Source: Lamellibrachia columna
Taxonomy: Eukaryota > Annelida > Polychaeta > Sabellida > Siboglinidae
Direction: 5' to 3'
NCBI GenBank assembly: GCA_963662155.1
Contig: OY759264.1
Location: 12,231,315-12,295,314, forward strand
DNA length: 64,000 bases
In this document: piece after piece, positions 45,301 to 59,300 of the stretch
How positions within the stretch are numbered: position 1 is the first letter of the stretch
Layout: each line of letters starts with the position of its first letter
Made by a program: the position numbers and the translations under genes
Notes under the pieces: generated by a model
What the model was told of the DNA's origin: nothing
What the model saw: only the letters and a program-made list of their open reading frames with translations
Database searches by the model: none

Positions 45301-47381
45301 GCACCCTTCAAGAATCCAGAGCTTTTCCAGGAACAATGTTCCTGTTATTTGGGTCAACACAAGCTTTTGTAGAACATAATTATTACCACGCCGTGTTGCT
45401 TATATAAAGAGCCAACAATCAAAATTATTGACATCCAGAATAGAGATTATGTCTATTTCAGTCTGCAATAATAACATTAAAGACACATTTATTATGTTTT
45501 GCTAACTGGTTATAATAGCTGTTTTACAAATCACTGCGCATTGCAATTTTTATAAAATGCACTGAACCCAGCTGAAAATGGAACGCTGAAAACTCACAAA
45601 TTTCTCGTTTGGTGAAATTTCATAACTTTGTCATGTGATCGGTGAGAGGATGGAAGTCACGCCCATGGTCGGCCTTGACCCCACAAAGTGTCTACTGTTT
45701 AAAATATCCACAATTTTGATATTTACTCGAGCCAATAAACAATGGAGAGCATCTGCTATGATGATTTTTACAGAAAATAGAATGGGAGGGCTTGATGAAA
45801 ACTTGACTGCAAGTATAGGAGAAACAACCTTATAGATAGGCCAGCAGCATAACACAATCTCACATAGACCTCTGCTTACAGCATGGAATTACATTATCTG
45901 TATTTATAACATCAGCAATGAGAAAACAAACACTAGTTTAAACTCATTATTATAGCAATTCTTATCAGCTAGTTCTCTAGATTTTCCTCTATCTGCCATT
46001 TGGTCTGTGTCAATCATGTTCCTCTAGGCCTCAAGGCTTCTGCTGTCAGTGGGTCTATTATGATTGTCATGTCTTCATCAACACATAAGACCCTTGCCTA
46101 GGGCAGTGAAGCATTCAGGCGCAGCTGCTGCTAAGCACTCCTGCAGTCTCTATACTTTGTATGTGCAACTGTTCTGTGAATGGCCATAAACAACCTCATG
46201 GAAAGATTAAAACTCCAACAGTGACACAGAATGAAAGCAATCATGATGAAAAAGGAAGAAGCCATGGTTCAAAGACACTGACACCTACTATAATAGCTCC
46301 TTAACTGGGTGATTTTTCAGAACTCTGGAAAACATTTTTCAGAACTCTGGAAAACATTTTCCCTTTGGCCTCATCCTATTCGTCATTGAGGCAGGATGCA
46401 GTAGATGTATGATGCAACCCCAACATATCCACCATGAGGGCTTTTACACTCTATATTTTAAATGATAAATATGAAATCTTAAACAGTCATTTTTGGTGTT
46501 AGTTTCACGAACTATACATCAGGTGGCACCACATGTAAGATATAAACAGCAAATTTTATTGTGTCTAAAGAATGACTAATTCAATAGAGATCACTAGGCT
46601 TTAATTCACAATTTTATCGCAACCTTGTTTGTGGAATGTTTTTCAAGTAGTGGGTAAAATTGTAGTTTTGTCTCCTCATGTAAACACAATGCAGTGGATT
46701 CTCCCTGTACAAGTTGTATACTGGAAAAAGTTGGGACATGGTCAAAGGGTGGGCAAAAGACTGACCAACATACTCACAAGGATTACTCCACACAATAAAT
46801 GACTGACCAACATACTCACAAAGATTACTCCACACAACAAATGACTGACCAACATACTGACCAACATACAAGGATTACTCCACATAATAAATGACTGACC
46901 AACATACTCACAAAGATTACTCCACACAACAAATGACTGACCAACATACTGACCAACATACAAGGATTACTCCACATAATAAATGACTGACCAACATACT
47001 CACAAAGATTACTCCACACAACAAATGACTGACCAACATACTGACCAACATACAAGGGTTACTCCACACAATAAAAGACTGACCAACATACAAGGATTAC
47101 TCCACACAATAAAAGACTGACCAACATACAAAGATTACTCCACACAACAAATGCATACAAAATCAAGTTTATTAACACATTACTTTATTAAAACAAAAAA
47201 CCCCTGGGTGTATCCAGTAATAACCCTACTCACTAAGAGAGAGAACTATTAGAAAACAATATCCTAATACAACGATAATTAGCCAATGTGTAACTACCAA
47301 CTACTACTGGAGCCGAGAGCCTCCTTCCTCACCAACCAGTAACCCTGAACCTGGCTGGTAACTGTCACATGACTAGATTTG

Positions 47382-47458
<77 letters not shown>

Positions 47459-50281
47459 GTTCTGCCCTCTTGTAGGAGAAGTACATAAATGTGGGCTGCC
47501 CACTGGTGGGAAAGAAACATACAAAGTATAATCCTACCACCGTACCACGACATGGAAGAAAGGTTACCTTTCCCACCACAAGCATGTGGCAGGCTGCAAG
47601 GCTGGTCCAGTACTCTGATGTTGGTTGGTAAGTTGTACCACACACATAGACCACTCAGCTTCATCCTAAATGTGGTATGACTGGCCTCATATGGTCAACT
47701 AACAACTCTATTTATGACCACATCAAGATGATGCTGTCAGTTGCGTGGGCAATGATGCAAGTGGTCACCTCTGAATGGACACATACTCACCTAGGAGTGA
47801 CCAGTCCAGTTTTAGGATGGTCATCCGATCCGGTCACTAACTCAAGGGTCACTAACTCAACACTGGTCAGATTACAGTGTTGACAGTGTTTGACACATGC
47901 CCTGCCATCTTGAGGTCACTGTCACACATGCATGATGCATTCTGTCAACTACACCCACCAAATGAGATGACCAGTGGTCAACTGGACACCAGGAAACTAG
48001 ACACTGGTAACTCCATATTTCCATATAAATTTGGACCACCAAATACCAAGCTAACTAAGGGATGGGGGTTTCTTACCAAGGTTTTTTTTACCTGGACCTG
48101 TGGAACATGGTGGTTTTGTAGTAGACCATCAGACTTTCAGTTGAGTAGACCGGGGTTCAAAACCACCTGCTACCGTTTCGAAACTTGGGCAATTTAGTTC
48201 ACCCAACTTTGCCTGTGTCTTTCGGAAGAGACACTAAAATACGTTGGTCCCTTCTATCATTCCGGTGTCTGTGCCAGGGGAAGTAAGCGAACACACACAT
48301 GGAAAAGGAAATAAACCTGTCATGGATTCACTAACTCTAGAGAAGGAAACTCTTAAATAAACCACTCATGTAGAACTAATTCCTCAATGTTTGGGGCATC
48401 TACAATAATATAAAGAACAACCCATATGTTAACATTTTCCTGGTTAAATAGTTTGACCCAGTTTTATTCGGATGACATTAAACATGCCAGAGTAAACATT
48501 CACTGTGCACTAACCGGGAAGCCACAATAAACAAGGGATTAAAGCATTACTTGGATGACCTGTCAAGTATGTTTACACCACATCTCTAAGATAAACCTTT
48601 CTGACATGCTTTTTTCACTTTTTATATGCCAGTCTTTAGGATCAAGGCTGTTTGATTCTATGAACCCTATCTTAGTCTGAGTCTAGGGGTATGTAAGAGA
48701 AAAATGCAATTATGGGACTTTATTGGGTCTACAATTGGGGGTTATGCATATAGATGATTTCAACTGAAGTATGCACTGACTGCGTATTTTACTCAAACTG
48801 GTCACGCACAACATATTTGAACATCAACAAAACCTAATTTGCGACAGGCTAAATGAATGATGGGCAAACTTTTAAAAGCTGTTGAATTTATATTGAAGGA
48901 AGTTCACTACCTTTCAGAATACTGTCTTGATTTTAGCATAACTTGTGTTAGATTACATTCATGAGAAAATTACCATTCGTGGGAAAGTTCTGTGTGTTGT
49001 TCATTTGAGCAATAGTGCAACCACCCCTATAGAATTGAGGTGGAAAAAACCTATGATATACCTGCCATCAACAAAATATTGTGTTGCACACTCCACTGTA
49101 CACAGTGCGTCTCTCGTTACATTCCTGTTACAACCATCAAGATGGAAACATGAATAGTATAGGGGTGGCACTTCATTCATGTTTGATTTGTGACTGACAG
49201 TTCATGGAACCTGCATTCAGTAAAAATTTTGGGTTTTTCCAGTTCACCTGATTTATGCTTACTTAGAAATGTAGCACTAGGAAACAGGGAAAGATCCATA
49301 TAGAGTAGGTCAGTATTTCTACTTAATTTATGCTGCCTTTATAACCACTGATGCAATCAGTTATGCAACAGTTTAATCAGGCACAATTAATGCAATTGTC
49401 CTAATCTCTTGTTAGAAGACAAAGAGTGGGATTACAATTGCAATTACCACAACAGATGTTATGATAAAATACACTCATGACTATACTGAATTCGACCAGC
49501 TGAATTCATTATTTAGTGCCTGGCAGAATCCAAATTAATATAGAAACATAGAACATAAATTATACACTAACACATTTCAAATGTCAGTAATTCCAGTGGA
49601 AAGGGAGAAAGTAGACGTGTATTATTTATTAATCACTACCCTCCAATATCAAAGTAACATGTAAATACCATTAATAAACATGACTATAGTATACTGTTAG
49701 TAAATATCGAGTACCTATAACCCATTAACACATTTATACTTCCAAATATTCTATATTGCGTAACAATTTAATTAATTAATTGGTACTCTTCAAGAAAGTA
49801 CCTTTTAGATTGTTTTTAAGACTTTGGATAGTAACTGAACTTGTTATATATTCGTCTAAATAATTCCACAGTTTATCACTAAACACAGATAAATACTTAG
49901 CCTTTAAAGTTATTTGCACATATACATGTTTTAACTAATTATTTGCACATATACATGTTTTAACTAATTATTTGCACATATACATGTTTTAACTGATTAC
50001 TTTCGTGTGCTACATACAGTGTGGCATATTTTACATAGAACATTTTTTGAAGGTTATCGGGCAACAATTCATTGTTGGCTTTAAACAGTGTTATAAAAAT
50101 ACTTAATTTTATTACCAAATAAATCAAAGTGCTTAAGAATGCCTAGATCACAAAAGAGTGTATTAGAATGACATAATGAATTCTCATTACAAATGAGTCT
50201 AACATCTTTTTTGTAATATATAAAGTATATAAACACCATTAATATATGTTTTATACGTATTACCCCAAACTTCACAGCAGT

Positions 50282-50356
<75 letters not shown>

Positions 50357-53300
50357 GAGAAATAGTGAACAATATAATATAAGAAGCAAATGTTGGTCTA
50401 GCAAGTATTTTGCCATATATATAATGGCAATAGTTTTTGATAATTTAGATTTGATCATACTAACATATTCCTTTCAACTGAGCTTAAACTTCCTAAAAAC
50501 TTGTTAACACAAATGTCATACTCTATAAAAAAAGTATTGTAAATTTTCATCAATATTTTATTTTTTTTACAGCAATTGCCAAAAAAACATGTAGTTTGTG
50601 TTAGCTATGTTTAAGGATAATTTGTTTACTGAAAACCAGATATGTAGTTCGCTATTGATAATTTTGCTGAGCTGGGCTGGATCTTTCCCCAAGCAAAATA
50701 TATTAGTATCATCAGCGAAAAGAATGAATTTTAGTAATGTAGAAATATTCTATAGCATAGTTTTGGGCCCTGCAATAGAGCCTTGCGGTACCCCACACAA
50801 CACATTTAATAAATCCAAATTGCTGTCATCAAAATGCCAACATACTGTAGTATCTTATGCAAGTAACTTTTTAAGCACTCATGTGCAAGATAATAACACA
50901 AAAAGTATTAAAAAAAACTGTCAACATATTCATATAAAGTAATTAGCAAACTGTTATTTTACTGATTAATTTGACATAGTAATTAAATTTTTTTACAGAT
51001 AATACTACCCCTTGGTAGAGTTGTTACACTGATATTATTATTACATTTATTAATATATATATATAATTTTTTTATTTCATATACTTGTACATTTATTTGA
51101 AAAAATTTAACCATTCATTAACCATAATTGATTATATTTAATTAATTTAACTACCCGAGTGTAGACGATAGACAACACATGTACAGGACACAATGATGTC
51201 TGATATTTAAACAGTTTGCATTATAAATGGCATGTAATCCAGTAAAACGCCTATGGCTAAGTCAGTGTATACATTGCAGAAAACATTTGCACAAGTCTAC
51301 AAGTTTACAACTCAGAATATGGCAGCCACTTCGTATCAGGCCCAAAAAACAGAGCCTACTGGGAGATTGAAGTGAGAAATAAGGCTTTTAGTGAAGCTAG
51401 GCCATACATATTAAGTGTCCTGCAATCGTTGGAAGACTCTATCGGGTGACAATAGGGAATCAGGTTTCCTACTGAGAAAAAAAGGTACAGGTAAGTTGTT
51501 ATATAGCGCGGTATCCAGTCCTTGGGACTGCTCAAAGCACTTTACACTTCACCCCCTGGCAGGCCTGTTCATTCCAACGCTATCTCATGGTACTAATTTA
51601 TACTCCTTAGTGAACTGTGGCAATGTAGGGTGAATGAGATTGCAAAAGTTTTGAAACAGCAGCAAGAGGATTCGAAACCCTGGTTCTCTTGATTGAAAGT
51701 CTGACATTCTAACCACTACGCTACCACGCCCCACAGTCAACCACTTTATACCCATCTCACAAGTGTTATTTAATTCATGTTCCTGTATAATTTCGTATAC
51801 ATGTCACAATACGGAAGATGTGAAATACTCCGATTTATGCACAATTCTCCGATATCCCGAGACTCACCGATTTACACACTGAAACCCGGAGACCTTGTTT
51901 TATGCAAAAATTTTCAGCATTTGCATTTCTAAAACTTAATACATGCACGAGCTAGGCAGATAACATGCTGTGACTCTGAACCACTAACAACGAGACCATT
52001 ACTTGCTCAACCACTAAGTACTTCATTGCCGAGTCTATCAGTATCACAGGATGTAAAATATCCCACACGTCAGTAAACAGTGGAACTGCTGTGGACTCAA
52101 GGAAGCACGAGTCAACAGTTGGATAAAGGGTCAAATAAGCTGGCTAATAACAATACAAAACAACCCCAAACAGTAACATCATGACAGTCCACAAGATTAA
52201 ACCGTGTACAGTTTTCATACAAAACCAAGGAGCTTCCCGTAATACTAATTATCTCACAGAAAGAGGATAATATATAATTTAAAGAGATCAATGATGTCTT
52301 GGATTTCCAGGACCTCCTACCGTCCAAAGACCTCCTACACTCTAAGGAGCTCCTTCCTCCCCTATATAACTCTAATGATACATATCACTGGTTTATATTT
52401 GTCAGCTATTTTGACATGCAACCAGTTATTAATTCCAACAAACTGTACTATGAAATTAACGAATCAGACTACCTCTATTCGTGAAGTTTGGCTTGGGTAC
52501 GTTTAGGGTATGCAAAGAGATAACATCGTTAGGCAAGCATGCAAACAAGACTGGGGTGGACGGGGGAAGAGAGGAAGACCACTGAAGAGATGGAGTGCCC
52601 AGATCAGGAATGATACTGGGGTCTGTTGACAGCAGAACGGCATGCCATAAATAGAACAGAGGGAGGGTTGCAACTTCCTGGAGAACAGCGAGTGGTCAAT
52701 ATGGCAAGTGGTCAATATGGCCTGTGTGTTTAAAAGTCAAGTCTTTAAAATAATGTACCTGATATTTCAATGAGCTACACACGCAGCAACGTTTTACAGT
52801 ATAATAGATTTCATCATGTACAGTAAAGTTTACTGCCCATAAGGCTTACATGTGAAACAATGGACACAGTATTTGCATACCATTGAGAGAGACTGCCAAG
52901 TCCTCCAAACAATTGGACTATGACAATACACAGCCTTGGGCAGGAAATGTGAAAAGGTTACACAGGACCCAGGGCACTGTGACCTGTTGAATACAGCAAC
53001 TGATAGTGGGACACTCAATTTGTTAGACTTACAGGCTTAACAAGATTGATATCCAAAACAACAAGCTCCAGATTTCTTGAGTACAAGGAAGCCATTGTCT
53101 TATCTAGTATCCTATGATGTAGTATCTGCTGAACCCTGGCAGATAGAGCTATATTCTATTTCTAAAGGTATACTTGCCATACACATGGCAATACTGTTTT
53201 ACTTAAACGACCTTCATCAATTAATTTTTTTACTCATCTTTAACCTATCTAGTATCTACTACAGCACGTTAGCTTGTTTGCACATTGAGGATTTTGCATT

Positions 53301-56300
53301 ATTTAGTTTTGATGAAATCATCAGAGAAACTAGTAAATCAACAACCCTTCATATTATGTCAAAACTCCGTCCTCAATTCAATTTTGTGCTCATTTCAGAC
53401 TCATTGCAATCGACACTGACATGCTAGCTCATTTGTGCAAAAAAATTAATAAAAAATTAATCAGATAAGCTAATAAATCATCGTTGACTGAGCCCATTAA
53501 AAAATCAGTGAAGAATGGTCAAGTTATATATATTGTGTAATCATAACATTATTAATTAACAGCTTTGCAAGTTACACAATATATAGCAATAATTTTTAAA
53601 AAGTATGCATTCTCTCATTAAAACACGCATACATTTACTTATACTATTCACACACTACATACACATAACTGAACATGAACAAGCCTGATTCTATCGAGGA
53701 CGTGGTGTCGAGAATGGCATGTGGATGCTGCCAGAGAGGTATGGTAACTACAGCTGTGCACATCTATTGGCCAGACAGCCAGTGAAATCAGCGGAATCGT
53801 AACGAGTTTCCGAGTCAGCTGAAGACTTACCTTTTGACCTTACTCTCCATCGCCTCAGTTTCCCCATCCAAACATTGATGACTTGGAACCGAACACAGAC
53901 CACTGACTCAGAACCAAGCACAAATCACTGAAAACTTGGAATTGAAAACATATCACTGAAAACTTGGAATTGAACACATAATCACTGATTTGGAACTGAA
54001 CACCGATCACTGACTCGGAACTGAACACAGATTACTGACTTGGAACTGAACACAGATTACTGACTTGGAACTGAACACAGATCCCTAACTCAGAACCGAA
54101 CACAGATCCTTGACAACTTCCAGCTGCTGAAAATCCTGGAGATTTTGAATAGTATCTATTATACAGCCTGCTAGTCTGGCAGAGTAGTCAGACCATCTGA
54201 AGCCAATCTGGCAAACAGGTGGCTGGGTTCTCTCTGGTATTGAGTGATTGAACTCTCAGTCTCTGGGGTAGTCAGCCAAACAGAGAGTAATGAATTTTAC
54301 ATGAACTCCACACAAGCATGATGATTATGCCTAACCAATCAGCAGACAGCAGTTGCCAACATGCCAGCATACTGGTATCTGCACTGTTTGCATAAGAGGA
54401 AGATGGAAATACATTGTAACCAAAAATGCAGACTATAATGCCTAAAACAATGACATCACTAATTGTGGATGTAGTGTATGCCATGCCACCATTATGGTTA
54501 TCACTACATCAAGTTAAAGCTATGATTATCATTGGAAAAGTTCACAAAAAATATCAAACTTAATAACCTTTCCATGTTATGTCATTTAAAAGGCAAACAC
54601 AATTAATTACATCATGATAATCATCAAATACACATAACACAAGTTGAAATATCTAAACTATGTAATGTTAAATGTTTTTTAAACATCTACAAGTGTACAG
54701 TATATACTAAGTGTATAGTCTAGGTATACGATTATACAGTCTGTACTAATCAACCATGATGGTTGCAAATCTAACTTAACTTTTTAAACATCATTATGAA
54801 TATGAACCCCAACAGTCATAGATAACATGAACCCCAACAGTCATAGATAACATGAACCCCAACAGTCATAGATAACATGAACCCCAACAGTCATAGATAA
54901 CATGAACCCCAACAGTCATAGATAACATGAACCCCAACAGTCATAGATAACATGAACCCCAAACAGTCATAGATAACATGAACCCCAACAGTCATAGACA
55001 ACAGGAAGTTGATCATTCTTCAGTATTGCTTCAAATGCTTGGTGGTGTTATCTGTAAACAAACCTCTCAGGTTCAACTTATTGTGCATTACTTGGAAGAG
55101 CTGACATGCTAACAAAGCATGTACACTACTACACTGGCCTTGAGAACGGATGGTAGTTGGCCCACCCAAACTGACAGACAGCCTTGTAAACAGACCTAGC
55201 GGTTTCTTGGAAAGAGATTTTTATAGAATATCAGCGGATAAGGAAATATCTTGCTGTGGCCAGATGAGCCAAGTCTCTGTGAGTTATGTAGGGTGTACTA
55301 TATGAGCTGTTGATCTTTCTAGCAGGTTCTATGTTACCATGGCATAATCTTTTTCAAGCATACCGTTATTAGGTCGAATACGGTAGTTGTACTCGGTGCA
55401 CCATTTAAATTGACCATTTACAAAGCGTTATGATTGACTTTGTTTAACTGTTGTAACTGATTTTTCTGGAGCGTGCGATTGAGATTTTATTATGCTTTGT
55501 AAAATATCATTGTACATAACTGAAGTCACCTGGTGACTAAATTATTCCAACAAGTAGTGGTTGTATCTTCTACTTGAATTTTAGGTTTTCGTGATATTAA
55601 ATTATTACACAGCCATGAATTTAACAGAATGATCTTGTGACAAAAACCACTGACATGCTCAGGCATATAATTATAAGTACCTGTTTTATGCACTTAACAT
55701 GAATATTTGTAACAGCAGCAACAGGTCATTGATGACACACACAAACAGCTTTTGGTGTATGTTTAACTAATGTGGCTACAAGTACATATTATAAGTTAAC
55801 ATGCAACATATATATGAGACCATAAATATCGCCAAATATCATTCTTAATTGTTATTGAACTCAAACTTCGGATTTATTCAGTTCACTTGGGTATAGTTTG
55901 GATACTAGGGGACATCAAAAAAATCTGAAATGGAATCGGGCAAAGTAGAAATTACCCAAAATGGTTTGACATGGAATAAAAAAACTACTGGCCATTTGAT
56001 TTTACTTGCACGACTCCTACTGGTATCGTATGTGAACTCACAGAGGTACAAATATCGTTCGGTTTAATTGAATAATTCCCACAATTATCAATGACAATTA
56101 TGCAATCGTATGTCCTCTGAATAAACTCTAGTCTACCAGTAGTGGACGCTATTGACCAGGCAACTCGACTCTTACGTTACAACCAACCCGAGAGGTTCAC
56201 GATAAATCAACAACACTTATCTTTGAGATATCCTTCACAATTCTTGACCTTGGCAAGTTTCCTGGTAATATGTCTTGAATAGTTGAAACTTTTCAAAAAT

Positions 56301-59300
56301 AATTTTAGAGCATGTGATTTGGTACTTTATATGGGCTTACAGATCACTCAACAGATTGCAATGTTTGTTTGTATTCCTTATTTTTAACATACCCTGTATA
56401 AAATGGCTGATACATCAAGACCTTTCTCTTATCAATCAGTCAATACCTACTAGTGAATTTGGCATGACTATCATTACTTTGATGTAGGGTTACTCTAGTT
56501 GGCAATTTTATTATACTACAATCAAAACGCGAAACCACTTGGATCATGTTTAATAAGGGTTGTTTGTACTGTGCTTAATGCTATACATTAATACAACATA
56601 AGCTGGCACAATCACATATTTGTTTTAAAACATTTTGATTGATGTCACCATCGTCAAATGAATGGTTCAGTAGCCTACCTACTTTATTTCACAAACTGAA
56701 TAAGAATCCTGGTCGAGTTCCAAGATAAGTGCCAATATTCAGGTTACCAATTACTACTATTACAATTGCTTGTCTAGTATCTTTATAACTTGTTTTGAAA
56801 AAACTATTTATACTTCATTATCCAAACTGACTAAACACCAATGTAAAAAGCCAAGGTTGCAATCACTGATAGCGCTACAGATGGGTCAAACACACTTGTA
56901 AATAAAGATAAAATATACACACGCACAGAACAGAGTAGTAACATAACATTGGCAGAAATCTGATAAGATGCCATAGTACATATATAACTGCAAATATATC
57001 AGTTCTTTGTTAGTTTGTAGACATGCCAAAGTCTTCTTTTTATAGTTTCACAATGCAAGGTTAAAATGCATACCCGATACCTCATCTAGGTATCTTTGAC
57101 ATACTCAGAGTTGAAAAAAATCCTGATTTAAATTTTTTTTTTAAATCTGGTAGGTCCCCCTATACACAATGTCATAAAATATTTTACTATGAGGCTATCT
57201 GGTGTCAATACAGCTACACAAGTGTGCGCACTTTGTGCTTTTGTATTAAAAAACACACAAAACTATGTTGATCTCGATGCTTGTAAACAATTATTTGTGT
57301 TAAATTCATATAAGTCAGCGATTAAAAAAAAACGGAAGTAAAAAAATCATAAATCAATTGATTTAAATCAAACAACCCTGGACATACTGAAAACAATTAT
57401 ACAGTACAACTTTTGATATCTGGTTAACCCAAATTTTTATAACTCAAATAACAATAAAAGAAATATCCATCGATCATAACTCGAAACATGAGCCCGGTCC
57501 GATTAGGATGCACTGACTTGTGCAAACACACAATGGCTTACTAGTTGTACTGCATATATGAGATGCATATAATTAAAATAACATAAAACACAAATCATAA
57601 ACTACTACATAATAGACTGCCATATGTTGCAATGTCTCACACCCCCCCCAACAAGTGTCCTGACACAGTCAGAGTCACTGGGGGAATTTACATTACACAA
57701 ATTCGGTACCCTGGAACACCTGGAATTCCAAGGGACACTTAATCACAAAAAAACATGCTGCAATAAACCAGTGCTTCCCAGTCATCCCGTCAGTGATTTG
57801 TGGACCACAGGTAACCAGGTACATGTGTTGCTGTAACACTAGCTATCAATGTAATCACACTGCACTGCCAGTTTGCCCAATCTGTAAACATGCACACTGT
57901 CAAACAAATTGCTCCAGCTTTAGTCTTAACCATTCCGGAACTGTTTGGAGCAGACAGCCAGTGAAATTACCCTTTCATTGTCCCTGTCAACACATTTTGT
58001 TTCTGTCAAACTTACTATCACCCAAAAATAAATAAAATTAACAACATCGCCAATTTTTTATTTACCGAAATGGCAACCAGTTGTTTTGCAGACGTGACAT
58101 TTATTTCCGCTACAAAGTCTTTTAATATAATAATACTACAAGAAACATTTTGGATCCTGTTGAGGTGCAATATGTCAGCAGAAACATAATGGAAATAACT
58201 TGTACATGAGAAGACCATAAATCTGTCATCAAGAGATGTGGAAACCAGTGAGATAGCAATGTTTCATATTCAGTGCCACAAACATTTAAATAGCACGACT
58301 CAAATCAAAATAAACCTTCAGCTAATTATTGATGGCAATCATGTACACAAACTCCAAAAAATAACAAACAGCAATGTGAATTTTTCATTGACATCCCTAA
58401 CATAAAACAAATAATAATAATAAAACAAACAGTGTAAATGGTTGTGTGTTGAAAAAATTCACATACTAAAATGTTGGATAATAACAAAGCATTCTCTCAT
58501 TAAAATGCCTGTACTTACATACTTACACTAATATTCACACAATACATATATCTGAACATGACATTGGAATGTTGTAGGTGTATTTTTTTCGATGCAAGTT
58601 GGACCATGCCAGTGATGTATATTACTATGTAGTCTGTCATTCCATTTGCAAATTAGCAAATACATAACTTTTTAGTGGGGCTGGCAGATATGAAGAGAAA
58701 TATTTATGTAAATGTAATATGGTATATATGTGTTACACCGGAAAACTACTTAATTTGACTATAAACAAACAAGAAGCAAACACGATGTTGAATGTATTTA
58801 TCAATGTCATGTGTACGTTTGGCAATGGTTTCATTAATTTGTATCACAGGCATACAAATGAATGGCATTTATACTGATTGAGACTGCAATTATGTAAATG
58901 AGTCTGCGTAAAGAATATTTAATGCAAGGCATCGTCGTTCTTATTTAATACTCTGTAGAATACACATACATCACTACACCTTGTATGATGAATAACGAGT
59001 GAACTGAAAGAGTATAACAGTACTTCTGACAGCAAGTTTTGGATAAAGATTTCTTCGATAGTAAATAATAAAAAAGGAGGCAGCGGCAAAAAAGGAAGCG
59101 GGCAGGGACGTGAAACTGGTTTCTTTTTTATAAGGGCCTAAAGGGGTCTGCCTGATGTTTCAACTAGTGAGTGACATGCTGACAATTAACGACGTCAGTG
59201 AATGACCATTTTCAAGCCAGGCATTTGATTTTTAAATTAGGGCAATTTACAGTAGTCCCAGACCTTCCTCTTCAGTTTCTCTTTATTTTTCCTGATATGC

